Made by a program: the position numbers and the translations under genes. A stretch of DNA of 64,000 nt, taken from assembly GCA_964019695.1 (NCBI GenBank), contig OZ026521.1:35348774-35412773 (forward strand). Direction: 5' to 3'. The notes below the pieces were generated by a model. It did no database searches. It worked only from the letters and a program-made list of their open reading frames with translations, and had not been told where the DNA came from. Positions 23,519 through 34,456 of the stretch are shown in pieces (the first letter of the stretch is position 1; each line of letters begins with the position of its first letter). The DNA is from Loripinus fragilis (taxonomy: Eukaryota; Mollusca; Bivalvia; Lucinida; Lucinidae).

Positions 23519-23845
23519 GCGCGGATCCAGGAATTTTCGTCGGGGGGGGGGGGGGGGGGGGGTCCAGGTAAGTCTGACTAAAAAAAGCTCTGACAACGTT
23601 TTTTTTTTTTGTTTGTTTTTTTTTCTTTTTTTTTAGTTCTCAGCTTATTTTACAGATGTCAAATTGTCAATTTCAAAGAAACCTACCTTTTTTCAAGGTT
23701 CCAGAGGGGTCTAACATTTTCCAGGGGGGGGGGGGGTCCAACTTTTTCCAGGGGGGGTCCAATTTCTTCTTCCCTATAGAAACCCATATAACTTGTGATT
23801 TTCCAGAGGGGTCCGGACCCCCTGCCCCCCCTTCTGGATCCGCAC
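23519..23845. mobile_element. family C MITE, copy 2, with long poly-G and poly-T tracts
   Basis: Ends GCGCGGATCCAG and CTGGATCCGCAC. It contains 21 consecutive G at 23542-23562, a T-rich run near 23600-23632 and several GGGGGGTCCAACTTTTTCC units. Confidence 0.75.
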
Positions 23846-23984
23846 TTGTGTACACAATGGGCAGTCTTGTACTTATTGTATCAATGTGTATGTTGATTGT
23901 ATTCGGACCAAAAATGCATAGACACACAGAATAATCAGGTCTTTGCTATTCGCGTATCGGAATCGATATCTGAATTTGCCATTC

Positions 23985-24065
23985 GTGAAAGTTCTATATT
24001 CTAGCTAGTCTCTGTAGTTGAGCAGGTTGAATTGAATCTTTTCTGGTCGAAGACCTCAAACTAAT
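23985..24065 (+). repeat. LINE 3' UTR-like fragment
   Basis: ATTCTAGCTAGTCTCTGTAG and GAGCAGGTTGAATTGAATC match the 6750-6800 part of the LINE 3' UTR. Confidence 0.5.
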
Positions 24066-24101
24066 CGCGTATTGGAAGATATACCACTTAAACGTGCTTA
24101 A

Positions 24102-24528
24102 CCCTTAATGCGCCAAGAAAAAAAAATGCATCTGAAAATGTCGTCTGCTGAAGTCATCTGCTGCAGGGCCGTAGGAATAGGGGGGGCACGGGGGGCGTGC
24201 CCCCCCCCCGAAATAATTTGCACAAATATGCTGTATTGCTCATTACAAAGGTCTGTCATTTTAGAAAAAATTATGTGTGCCCCCCCAATCTGTAAAATAA
24301 TTTATGTGTGCCCCCCAATCTGTAATTGCTTCCTACGGGCCTGTGCTGCAAATAATTGCCTAACATTACTGACGAATCAAGTATAGAAGCAAACAGCGTG
24401 GACCCAGAACAGACTGCTCCTATAGGAACAATCTGATCTGGGTCCACACTGTTTGCCATTGAGGCTTCTTAAGCGTTTCAGCAGACGAGAAAAGCAGACG
24501 ACTTTTGTTGCGATTGGCGCATTAAGGG
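24102..24528. mobile_element. piggyBac-type MITE (TTAA target)
   Basis: TTAA flanks both ends (24098-24101 and 24529-24532), and the termini are CCCTTAATGCGCCAA and its inverse. GTCGTCTGCT boxes lie inside each end. TTAA plus a CCCT start fits piggyBac-like elements. A second MITE is inserted inside at 24165-24342. Confidence 0.75.
24165..24342. mobile_element. nested MITE, GGGCCGTAGGAA termini
   Basis: GGGCCGTAGGAA on the left and TTCCTACGGGCC on the right are inverted. Flanks CTGCTGCA (24157-24164) and GTGCTGCA (24343-24350) are an imperfect 8-bp duplication, hAT-like. Two copies of GTGTGCCCCCCAATCTGTAA lie inside. Confidence 0.65.
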
Positions 24529-24976
24529 TTAAATTCTAGCTGGTCTCTGTAGATGAGTAGAGCCTCGTGACACGACGCCATGTGATAAATTATTTATGAA
24601 TGACACATCTCCAGTTTAAAATGAAACTGAAACTAAACCCTACTATTTCGTGTAAAAACACACCTTGATTTTCGGAAAACGCATTGACATATTGAATTTA
24701 TGCATTACGCAAGTACATTATGACTGGATATGAGAGGAGGTAGTCCTTGTGCATGGTGACATGTATTAAACTAGTAAGTGTTCAATAAACGTTCCTTATT
24801 CGTTTTTTGTTTTAAGATATGTGTCAAAATTTGCCCTAGATTATATGGAAAACATTTGAAAAATGCTTATTGCTCAAGATGATTAAAACACTTTGCTCCG
24901 AGTCCTTATCTGCGTCCATTCTGTGGTTGTCTCTCGTAAGCCTCGAGTCTTCAATGGTCACATTTGCTACTATCTT

Positions 24977-25214
24977 GAGGCTTGTATAGGGGTTTTAGGG
25001 ATACAGGATATTTGCCATTTTACTTCCAGGGATATAGGATACTATCCATTTTACTTCCAGGGATATGGGATACTTGGTTCAATATTTTTGTTATTTCCAG
25101 GGATATTGAAAATTTAGGAAAAGTAATTATGGGGATATTTGCCGATTTATAAGGGATATCTGCTTGTTTACTTCAAGGGATATTGGATATTTGGTACCCC
25201 CCTATACAAGCCTC
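24977..25214. mobile_element. family D MITE with AGGGATATAGGATA sub-repeats
   Basis: GAGGCTTGTATAGGGG at the left and CCCCTATACAAGCCTC at the right are inverted repeats. Inside are five or more units of TTTACTTCCAGGGATATAGG about 30 bp apart. Half copies lie at 60506-60640 (left end) and 63725-63878 (right end). Confidence 0.75.
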
Positions 25215-25757
25215 TATATTGTACCAGCATATCGTGGTTTTTCAATCATCTTGAGCTGTAAAGTTCAGGGGTGGGGTATATGAGGGGTAATCATATTAAT
25301 CACATCGTCATATACATCCTGCAGTATCCTAGTAAGACCAGTATCCTCCTGATCTAGGGTTTTGAACTACAGCAGTCCAAGGAAGGAAGATTACTTATCT
25401 AACTCGCTACAAAACTGCACATTTACGTCTTTGATCCTACATGGGTCCAACTCTAACAACGTTTTTTGTTTTGTTCATTTGTCTAATTGATGAGGGGATG
25501 ACAGAGGATCCAAATGACACTAAAAGCGGGCCACCATCGGCCCACCAACGAAACACCACTCTCACATTGAGACTCCTTAGGACGCGGGAACGAAAGTTTG
25601 TTCAAAATGGTCCTGGTCACATGACCAAGATGGCCGCCACGCCCATGTATGGTAAAACCCTTTAAAAACCTCCGTCTTCAGAACCAGAAGGCGGATGACC
25701 TTGGGACTTGGTATGTAGCATAAGGTATGTGAGGCCTACCAAGTTTGTTCAAATGAT

Positions 25758-25995
25758 TTTTTATTCTCCCCGTAACATGATGTGCAGAGGGTCGGGGAGG
25801 GCCATCCCTCTGTTCACATCTTACAATAATTTTATACAGTTGTATGTTACTCATTCTTACGCCTTTTATTCTTCAGTGTATGTACATACATGTATTAATA
25901 CGGTATGAGTAATAATAAATTGTTTTAAGTATTACTAGAGTAAAGTTACGGAGAAGATTTATGTTGACTAAAGAAGAAAATAGAAGGAAGAGAGG
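25758..25995 (-). mobile_element. 238-bp retroposon with 15-bp target duplication
   Basis: GTTTGTTCAAATGAT occurs at both borders (25743-25757 and 25996-26010), exactly once in uninterrupted family A. On the minus strand the insert ends in GAATAAAAA, a short A tail. That fits LINE-type retroposition; no tRNA-like head was identified. Confidence 0.65.
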
Positions 25996-26344
25996 GTTTG
26001 TTCAAATGATGATCCCAGGTTGACCTTGACCTACTTAACGTCAAGGTCAAATTTTGCTTCCAATACATTTAAATGGGAATGTTTTGAAAAGTGGATTTTT
26101 TTGAAAACTGTGGAAGCCTTAATCATTATTCTCACTTGATATGTTTAACCTAATGAGACAATGGCTATAAATAAGTTCCAAAAGGTAAAGGTTGACCTTT
26201 GACCTTTCAGCTTAGGTTACTCAAATTGGAGTCCAATCAATATATCAAAATATAGTTTTCTAGCAAGTCTTTAGCCCAATTTCATGTGAAGACTCCTTAT
26301 GATAAGCTACATGTAGCTAACATGTATACAAAATATTTTGAATG

Positions 26345-26510
26345 AATCATTCAAGAAGGGTTGCTGTCAGTTACAAACGAAAATATGTGCACGAAGTACT
26401 GGTTAACTGCTTGTTCAAGCTTGCCCAGGAAAATGTGTGGTTAGGTGACCTGATCGTCCCACCCTGACCATAGCTGTTGACTTGGGACGTAAGCCAACAA
26501 AACAAGCAAA
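26345..26510 (+). mobile_element. SINE family E copy inside family A copy 1
   Basis: AAGAAGGGTTGCTGTCAGTT, GTACTGGTTAACTGCTTG and CATAGCTGTTGAC are the inverse of the copy at 22843-23035. Family A sequence resumes to the right with AGAAATCACTGGGCTGTTTG. Confidence 0.6.
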
Positions 26511-26689
26511 CAAGAGCATACCTATCTAAACATCTTTTTCACAGAAATCACTGGGCTGTTTGAGAGTTTAGCTCAATTGACCAAAATGGCTGTAGCCACA
26601 ATTTATGGTAAAACAAAATATGTCTCATTAAATTTTAAATTATTTGTGAATACCAGACATTCCACTAACCACATCCAGGCCCTCATATG

Positions 26690-26790
26690 GGTCTCGACTC
26701 GAGAAAACCTAGGTTGGTGTTTTATCCGCGCAGTCTGATCATCACCTTTGTTATAAGTTTATTGAAAAATATCATATCCTAACATACTAA
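26690..26790 (+). repeat. LINE 3' UTR-like fragment
   Basis: CACCTTTGTTATAAGTTTATTG and nearby bases match about 6597-6725 of the LINE. Confidence 0.5.
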
Positions 26791-27176
26791 AAGTAAGTAA
26801 TGGTGCAAAGATCAGGAATCGATACAATCAAGTACCACACCTGACCCAGGATACCAATGGGAAAGTGACAAACTCACAGAAGACACCACAAACGAGAGCC
26901 AAGAGGTCAGCCCTTTCCCAGCAGCTGGCTACAAAGCACATATAAACAGACGCGCACAAAACATAGCAAACACAAGACAGAACAAAAACATAAAAGATCC
27001 ACAAAAGAAGTACCGCCTTGGAACGGTCAGTAAAATATTTTACTGGAGGGCTTAAACCGGTTAAACGGCGCCAACCTCACCCTTAATTCAGATGTGGATC
27101 AAGACACATAGATATTTGGTTTGCATGAAAGACCCCTAACTTATCAATGCATCATCTCCTAAAACATAATTAAGCA
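26791..27176 (-). mobile_element. Penelope-like 3' UTR-only copy
   Basis: It begins at the element's 3' end (minus-strand TTACTTACTT) and covers about 380 bp of tail, including AACCGGTTTAA-type sequence, then stops with no coding part: a severe 5' truncation. Confidence 0.75.
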
Positions 27177-27900
27177 AAATTATATTCTTCCAGGTAGTCC
27201 CTGTAGCTGAGCAGGTTTAATTGAGCATGACCTAGTCGGAAACCCTGAAGATATATTTTTTCGAGGCCCAACCAGGACCAGCACATTAGATAATGATACT
27301 TCTGGCTAATCGCATATGAGCCGCGACATGTGATTTCCAACAACGTTGTATTTTGACATTTTAACAAGTGTAGACTCCGACGAGCCTACGCAGCCTCCTT
27401 AAATAAACCTGTCGTTGCACTTTATACACAAGAGCAAATGGTTAAGATTAAGTGAAAACAAAACATAAATATGACTCTCATTTGCTTAAGAGACCTGAAA
27501 TTGAGATTATATGAACTTAGCTCTATTAGATATTTGACCAGACTCTGAACACCCCCCAAAAAAATTAATTGTTCTAAAATAAACTATCGGACTAAAAATG
27601 CCTACATAATGAATGCGTCACAGTCACATATTCCCCTTTGTATCTTTTTTTTTACTTCTTTCTTCCTTTTTTCTTTTTTAAATGATCATTGTTAAGCCTG
27701 CCCGTCCGATATTCCTATTTATGCACTGGGTAATCGTTACAATTAAATTATTGTATATAGTTAAGTGTCATGCATAGAATTGTACTATTTGATTGGAAGA
27801 CTTAATAAAGATATAAATAACAAAAAAAAAAGATTAAGTGAACCGAACACTCAATCGGATTGGGCTGTATTTCACTTTAATTATGGGTATTTTTTCACTA
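27177..27900. other. noncoding; LINE 3' UTR-like piece at its left
   Basis: About 27190-27330 resembles the LINE 3' UTR (GTAGCTGAGCAGGTTTAATT). Nothing is recognised from 27331 to 27900. Confidence 0.45.
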
Positions 27901-28825
27901 CACTGAACCTAAGTTATAAGTGGCCACCTACATATTTTTTGCGCCTGTTCAGAAAAAACATCGCTCTTACGAATTTTTAATTCCATAAATAAAATCAAGG
28001 CTTTTTCGAGACGCTGAATATTATGCCATTTCAAAATGACTGGTAGACGAAGTCAGAGTAAAGGTACCTTTATTTCAAAAAGTCACACTTTTTATTGTGA
28101 TATAAAATAACCCTCAGATATGTTATCCGTTTCTCTTCTACGTTAACATCAAGGCAGCCACTATCAGCAGCTCATTCAAAGAGTTTTAGCTTTAACCATG
28201 CAATTAGCATATCAACTTTGCATTGCTCTGTACGCTTTATTATCTGTGACACGGCATTGTATTTGTTATGAATAGGTTTCGCTGTTTTATTAAAAGATAA
28301 AAACTATCTTTGGCATATGCCATTTAAATGACCTTAAAAGTTTCACGTTAAAACCGGACTTGAAAGAATAACTTAAAAAAGGGCTGATCAAGCTATATTG
28401 TGTTCGGTATAACATGTTTGCATAAAATAAAACGCATACAATGATTTTAGTCTGTGCAGTTGATTACTTTCGAAAATATTGAAAAAATGTAGAAAATGAT
28501 TTTTTTTTTAAAAAATTCATAAAAAATCGTTCAGAAGCAAAAATTCGGAGGTTTTGTGTGTTTTTTCAACTCGGCTAGACGGGCTTGAAATCACATATAC
28601 TTCAAGTCGAAAAAAATTGCACTCAAAACCCTTATTTTCTCCAAAAATTTGATTTATGCATTTTTGAACCCAAAAATTGTTAAGTGATAGAAAACTCTTC
28701 CATTGCATCACTTAACTTTAGTCCATTGATATGCACATATTTAGGCCAAAATTCATTTCAATATCATTAGGGCTAAATCAGAAAAATGAAATTGAAAAGT
28801 GGCCACTTAGAACTTCGTTTCAGTG
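27901..28825 (+). mobile_element. family J DNA transposon, copy 2
   Basis: Starts CACTGAACCTAAGTTATAAG and ends CTTAGAACTTCGTTTCAGTG. It is inverted with respect to copy 1 at 20658-21699 and about 120 bp shorter. TA precedes it, but TT follows, so a target duplication is not intact. Confidence 0.7.
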
Positions 28826-29052
28826 TTTATAACATGTATTGCCATAATGTACACTTGTATAAATATAAAGAAATGATTGTTTATTTGAAATGGATTCACG
28901 CTTGACCTTGACTTTTGAGAGCGCTAATTAATTATGCAAATTACTCATCCAATTAAATGCCCAGATTGTTCATATTGCCCAAAAGACTTTTAGATCAATA
29001 GGTCTTAACCAATACTACATGTGTCGGACCTACGGTCCACCACAAAAAAAAT
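28826..29052. other. short noncoding spacer
   Basis: AT-rich; nothing recognised. Confidence 0.4.
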
Positions 29053-29349
29053 AGAGGATCTTACGTACAAAACGAGTTGAGGAAAAGAGATAAAATGCGA
29101 GGCTTGCCGAGCATTTTATCTCTTTTTCGCAACGAGTTTGATAAATTCAATAATACAAGAGCACAAATGTTGGATTCTTTTCATCATATGATTTCTCTAA
29201 AATCTTATTTCTGCTCAAAAAACGTTATTACTTTGTTTGGACGTCAGAATGTTTCCCGAAAACCTGTAAACAACTAGCGGTTTATCGATTTTAATGCATG
29301 GCGTTATTTCACTCCCAGACGCGACGTTATATGATAAATAGATAGAGGA
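29053..29349 (+). repeat. family K repeat, copy 1, with perfect 16-bp hairpin
   Basis: Shared with 34711-35035. AAAAGAGATAAAATGC (29083-29098) pairs perfectly with GCATTTTATCTCTTTT (29111-29126) around a 12-base loop. The block ends in GCATGGCGTTATTTCACTCC-type sequence. Confidence 0.75.
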
Positions 29350-29500
29350 TATTTACTTTTTTGAGGTGAATACCAAATATGTTTCATCGAGTGTGTTGAA
29401 AACATCAGAATTTTCATGAGTGCGCAGCAGGAATGAGAATTTCGATGTTTTCAACTCACGAGATGAAATTTATTTGGTATTTACTAAAAAAAGTAAATTT
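29350..29500. repeat. long palindrome just upstream of the first coding exon
   Basis: GAATACCAAATATGTTTCAT through TTGAAAACATC is matched on the right by GATGTTTTCAACTC through ATGAAATTTATTTGGTATT, giving arms of about 60 bp with a 30-bp centre. Confidence 0.7.
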
Positions 29501-29726
29501 TCTGTTTATTTTATACTTTTTTTTAGAAGATTTACAGGTAATCAGTTTGTTAACCATGCTTCAAGCCGAATCACCTTCAGCTACTCAAGTTTTTATTCAA
29601 ATATTCAAAATATGAAACAAACAATGCCGCTGTCCGAATTTACCTGATGTCCGAAGTTACCTGACTTTATTCTAGTTTATTCAGCAGGACAAGGGTTTAG
29701 TGACTCTTTTGTCATTTTTCTTCCAG

Positions 29727-30492
29727 GTAAAATGTCTTCTCCAGAAGAGCTCTTTGTAAACCCTTGCTCGGGCAATTTCTTTCTCAATCATGGATACTAT
29801 TATGCTGTTGGTAATACACAAGCTGTGGATTTAACAGAAGGCTGCAAGGTTCCCCCACATGCAGAATTCCTACTTTTGGGTTGTGGTGACATCAGACACA
29901 TTCTTAAAACTGTCCACGAAGTTAACAAGCTAGATTCTCCCAAGTCACTCTCCTTTCACTTAAATGACATGGATGATGTTTTGCTTGCGCGAAATGCTGT
30001 TCTTCTGAAAATGGTGAATACCATTAATCCAAGTCAACGTGAAGATGTCGAATTTGTTTGGAATGTATGGTACAATGTTCAACTTTCAGAACAGCATTAC
30101 GATCGGCTGCAGGCAATCCTAACCGATGTTCTTGAAAGTCCGATGGAAATCCTAACATTTGAAACAGAAGTATGCTCAGCCGCTATCAAAAAAGTGGTAA
30201 AATATTGGTTAAGACAGACATTTAAATGCCATGATATACTGCAACAACGCGAAGAGTTTATGTGCAGGAAAGTGAAAGCCAATAATCCACATATGACTGA
30301 TGTAAACATGGAAACAGCAGTATTTGCGACAAGTACAGAAATGGTAAAAGATGAGATTATGACATATTTGAAGACAGGAAACACCAAGGGCAGCGCTTCT
30401 GGTCGCACAAATCCAACATTAGTGTGTCCACATGTAAAAGGATGGCGCGTTCACCCAGGCTGTTCAGCATACAGAGCCTTTAATGGCCTTAT
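29727..30492 (+). CDS. DUF4470-like protein, exon A (first coding exon)
   Basis: The exon follows a good acceptor (TTTTTCTTCCAG, ending 29726). The ATG at 29732 has A at -3 and opens 253 codons plus 2 bases. It stops at a consensus donor, GTAAGT, at 30493. The protein reads FVNPCSGNFF, then YYYAVGNTQAVDLTEG, then FLLLGCGDIRHILKTVHEVN (about residues 9-65), the pattern I associate with DUF4470, as in dynein axonemal assembly factor 3 and MYND-associated proteins. The later part has NPTLVCPHVKGWRVHPG. Function in this organism is unknown. The acceptor just before the ATG implies at least one upstream noncoding exon, not located. It leaves in phase 2. An upstream coding exon is less likely but not excluded. 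Confidence 0.8.
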
Positions 30493-30498
30493 GTAAGT
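30493..30498 (+). promoter_or_regulatory. 5' splice site of exon A
   Basis: GTAAGT is a perfect donor. Reading on into the intron adds only an ATG and then TAA, so the apparent stop is not the protein end. Confidence 0.75.
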
Positions 30499-30544
30499 TT
30501 AACTTTTGTTTTTTTATAATTTTGCATTTTGTCGTCTGTTGATT

Positions 30545-31469
30545 TTTTTCAAGGCCAACCAGAGCTGCAGATAAGAAATGTTATAAACGACATCTCCTGA
30601 ACCACTGAACCAAATTCAAATTAATTTCACAGAATTGCTCCTCATGATACCCTCTACTAAATTTGCACAGATACGTCAATTCCGCTGAACAAAATGACCA
30701 CCAGAGCTACAGATCAGAAATATATTTAAACGACAGCTTCTCCTGAGCCACTGGTTCAAATTCATAATAATTTCACAGAATTGTTCCTCATGATGGCTTT
30801 TACCAAAATTGAACAAATGATTCCGCTCCGCCGAATAAAAGGGTCGCCAGAGGTCCAGATCAGACATATCTTTAAACGACATCTCCTCCTGAACCACTAT
30901 ACCAAACTCCCAATAATTTCACGTAGTTGTTCCCCATGATGCCTTCTACCAAACTTTTGTATACGACTTTGCCCGGCCAAAAAAAGGGGTCGCCAGAGCT
31001 CTAGATCAGAAATGTCTTTAAATGACACCCTCTCCTGAAACACTGCTCCAAATTTAAAATAATTTCACAGATATGTTCCTCATGATGCCCTCTTCTGAAA
31101 TTGCACAAATGGTTTTGCTCCGCCAAAAAGGGGGCTACCAGAGCGCTAGATAAGAAATATTTCCCTGAACCTCCCCCTGAACCACAGGTCCAAAATTAAA
31201 ATAATTTCACAGAAACCTCATGTTGCTCTCTACCAAAATTGATCAGAAGGTTCAGTCTGGCTGAATAACATGGCTACTAGAGCTAAAAATTAAAATATCT
31301 TTAAATCATATTTCCTTAGCCACAGGCCTAATATCTTCGCAGACCAAGGAACGAAGGAACGAAGTGAAATTACTACCCTTGGCTTGCAAAGATGCAGGCA
31401 AATACATTATCTACCCATGTGGCAGGACTCAGATGAGCGATCAAAGGCCCAAGGAACCTCTTCTTTATG
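30545..31469 (+). mobile_element. tandem-core element family H, copy 1 (5'-truncated)
   Basis: Six tandem units of about 143 bp, each with a CCAGAGCTCTAGATAAGAAAT box (at about 30562, 30701, 30849, 30992, 31139, 31275) and an AATAATTTCACAGAATTGTTCCTCATGATG-type stretch. The right end has GATGAGCGATC and GGCCCAAGG, a decayed version of the end seen in copy 2. Confidence 0.75.
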
Positions 31470-31699
31470 TAAATCGTACTTGTATTTATTTCAAGCAGTC
31501 AATTGCCCTCTTTTAAACGCCAGAGACAGCATCACAGAGGAACAATCACATTAAGTTGATATACTATAATGGGACAAATAAGAAGTCTCTTGACTCCATG
31601 GACAGACAGAGCTAAAGGAATCCCCAAGTTGAGAGCCACGGTGGGCCAGCCCAAAGCCAAGTATCAGGCACCAACTGACCGATGATAGTTATAGCTCAG

Positions 31700-31822
31700 G
31701 ATTGCCTGTTGGAGGCCTGACCCACCATCGTGCAATTAAAAAGGAAACTATAGCTATAAACCATGACTTGGTTTATGATCAGGCATGCAGACTATCACAT
31801 AATATCCATGTTGTATCCCACT
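31700..31822 (-). pseudogene. Penelope-like RT C-terminal fragment
   Basis: On the minus strand the translation includes YSYSFLFNCTMVGQAS, as in the copy at 47483-48110. The piece sits between the two family H elements. 31470-31699 has no recognised content. Confidence 0.6.
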
Positions 31823-31829
31823 TTTTTAA

Positions 31830-33181
31830 AGCTCACCTGGTCTTTGTCCGGCGTCTGTCTGTGTCCCTCTTGCCTTGTATGTAAACGTTCAGAGCTCTGG
31901 ACAAGAAATCTTGTAAGCGACATCTCCTCCTAAACCACTGGCTCTAATTCAAAATAATTTCACAGAATTGTTCCTCATAATATCCTCTACCAAATTTGCA
32001 CAAATTGTTTAACTCTTTGAACAAAATGGCTGCCCGAGCTTTAGATAAGAAACCTTTTTAACAACATTTCCTCCTGAACTACTAGTCCAAATTCATAATA
32101 ATTTCATGGAATTTTTCCTAGTGATACCCTCTACCGTTATTGCAAAAACCTACCCCTCCTCCGAACAAAGGGGCCGCCAGAGCTCGAGATAAGTCATATC
32201 TTTAGACGTCTCCCCCTAATTCACTGATCCAAATTTGAATAATTTAATCGAATTGTTCCTCATGATGCACTCCACCAAAAATTGCACAAATGGTTCGACT
32301 CCACTGAACACATGGGCTGCCAGGGTTCCTTGTAAAAATGTCTTTAAGCGAAATCTCCTTAACCACTTCTCCAAATTGAAAATTAGTCCACAGAACTGTT
32401 CCTCATGGTAGTCGTTACCGGAATTGCACAAATGCGTCTGCTATGCTGGGAAAAGGGGCTGCCAAGCTCTAGATAAGAAATGTCCTTAAACGACATATCC
32501 TCTGCTGCTAGGTGAGAAATGTCTTTAACAACATCTCTTTCTGAACCACTGGTCCAAATTCAAATTAGTTTTTGCAGAAATATTTCTTATGATGCCCTCT
32601 ACCAAAATGCACGAATGGTTTCTGTCTGCCGAACAAAGGGGTCACCAGAGCTCTAGATAAGAAATACCTTTAACTGACATTCCTTTCTAAAACACTGGAC
32701 CAAAATCATAATAATTTCACGGAATTGTTCCTGGTTATTAACTTATAAGTTATTATGCTCTTCTGAACATAGGGGCCACCAGAGCTTTAGATAAGATAGG
32801 TTTTAACGGCATCATCTCTTGAACCTCTTGTCCAAATTCAATATTATTTCACAGAAATGTTCCGCATAATTTCCACTACCTTAATTGCACAAAAGGTTTG
32901 GAGGCACTGAACACAAAGGGCTCCAGAGCTATAAACAATAAATATCTTAAAATGATCTCTCCTCCTAAATCACTGGTCCAAATTACAAATAATGTAACAG
33001 AAATGTTTCTCATGATGCCTTCTACCTAAATTGATCGCAATGTTGAGCTCTGCTGAAACAACATTGCCGACTGAGCTAAAAATAGAAATATCTTTAAATG
33101 ATATCTCTATGGCCACAGACTAATACATCATCTTATATACCTTGACTCAGGTGAGCGATCCAGGGCCATAAGGCTCTCTTG
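31830..33181 (+). mobile_element. tandem-core element family H, copy 2, both ends present
   Basis: Starts AGCTCACCTGGTC after a T/A run and has about nine tandem units of 132-146 bp with the CCAGAGCTCTAGATAAG box. It ends CAGGTGAGCGATCC, then a GGGCC-ATAA-GGCTC stem-loop and CTCTTG before TTT. The left AGCTCACCTG and right CAGGTGAGC are short inverted repeats. This layout matches Pearl/Helentron-associated elements of molluscs. Confidence 0.75.
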
Positions 33182-33734
33182 TTTATAATATTTGACTATT
33201 AGGCTATAGGCGGGTAGCCGTAGTCGTATATATTGCAAAAACTCAATTTTTGCACCCGAGAGGTATATGACTGGATTTTTGTTAACTGATAGTCAAAATA
33301 GTGCTTGCTATGGAACGACTGTATAGCAATGCGGCAAGAAGTGCATTTCGCGGAAAAATGTATTTTTGTATGCCGCATAGGTCAAGTAAAGAAAAAAATA
33401 GCGTAGAAATTGTGAATATTCTACGTTTTCGATCAGTTTATACATGTGTTTTGGTTTTTAAAAGAACCGTTTCATTTTAAAGATCCTTTCAATTAGCCAC
33501 ACGTTATGTTTTTTTTGATGAGAAATAACAAATTAATTTACCATTCCGCAATAGTATCTGTAGGTCGGGTATGAGAGGCCGTTATATATTAATACACAAT
33601 CAAATGCATATACTATGATAAAAGAGTAAAATATATGCAGCCATGTGTGCATTAAGAATGTAGTCTGAAGTCATGCTTTGGATTTCTTTTTTTCTTTAAA
33701 AATAATATGCCATAACATTTCTGCATTTCAATAA
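33182..33734. other. noncoding intron sequence
   Basis: AT-rich, nothing recognised apart from short T/A runs. Confidence 0.5.
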
Positions 33735-34360
33735 TGAGACAATGACTATAAATAAGTTTCAAAGGTGAAGGTTGACCTTTGACCTTTCTGCCAATATTGG
33801 AGTCCCTACAACATATTAAAACTTAGCTTTTTTCAGAAACCACAAAGACAATTGAACTCAAATATCATGTGAAGACTCCTTATGTTAGCCAAAATTTATA
33901 CAATTGTTCTGGTCACATGACCAAGATGGTCACCACGCCCATATATGGTAAAAACCCTTTAAATATCTTCTTCTCCGGAACCAAAAGGCAAATGACCTGG
34001 GACTTAGTGTGTAGCATTAGAGATATGAGCCCTACCAGGTTTGCACTAATGATGAATCTAGGTTTACCTTGACCATTTATAAAGGTACCAAATGTCAAGC
34101 TAACCTGTGACCTTTTATGCAAGGTCACTCATTAGGACTGCCAAATACCTATCTAAACATCGTTTTCTCAGAAATCACTGAAGTGTTTGATGGAGTATTC
34201 ATTAGATTGTTTTAGTTCGCTTAACCAAAATGGCCGCAACCCCCATTTATGGTAAAACAATATGTGTTTCATTATAAGCTGTAGTTGACCTTGACCTATT
34301 TTAACATTATAAAGGAGATCAGGTGAGCGCTTCAAGACCTACAAGTCCTCTAGTTTATAT
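33735..34360 (+). mobile_element. tandem-core element family A, 3' fragment
   Basis: About one core unit followed by the family A right end: AGGTGAGCGCTTCAAGACC, a stem-loop and CCTCTAG before TTT. It is 5'-truncated. Confidence 0.7.
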
Positions 34361-34401
34361 CTCTTGACGCATTTAAATTTACTAAACGGCATCCATTGTA
34401 T

Positions 34402-34456
34402 TTAAGTAAGTAAGGGTGCAAAGATCAGGAATCGATACAATCAAGTACCACACCTA
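34402..34456 (-). mobile_element. Penelope-like 3' tip only
   Basis: AAGTAAGTAAGGGTGCAAAG followed by AAGTACCACACCT is the last 55 bp or so of the Penelope-like tail, with nothing further. Confidence 0.65.

Larger units (their letters stand above)
25568..26640 (+). mobile_element. tandem-core element family A, copy 1 (interrupted, end-truncated)
   Basis: Core sequences such as CACATGACCAAGATGGCCGC, CTTGGGACTTGGTATGTAGC and TTGACCTTTGACCTTTCAGC appear in the same order as at 41150-42838 and 53247-59384. It is interrupted by a retroposon (25758-25995) and a SINE (26345-26510). The AGCTCACCTGAG start and the hairpin end are both missing. Confidence 0.7.

Noticed and set aside
25441..25665. 74-codon frame beginning with a hydrophobic, signal-peptide-like stretch.
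   Set aside because: Its second half is family A transposon sequence and there are no splice or promoter signals; the hydrophobic start is probably chance.
30097..30408. 103-codon minus-strand frame.
   Set aside because: Shadow of exon A on the opposite strand.
30493..30496. Reading exon A to the stop right after the donor, giving a 254-residue complete protein.
   Set aside because: The GTAAGT donor sits just there, and the downstream exons continue in phase with family-like sequence.
30545..33181. Regular 143-bp repeats considered as a CRISPR-like array.
   Set aside because: Whole units repeat, without unique spacers, and the ends are those of a eukaryotic transposon.
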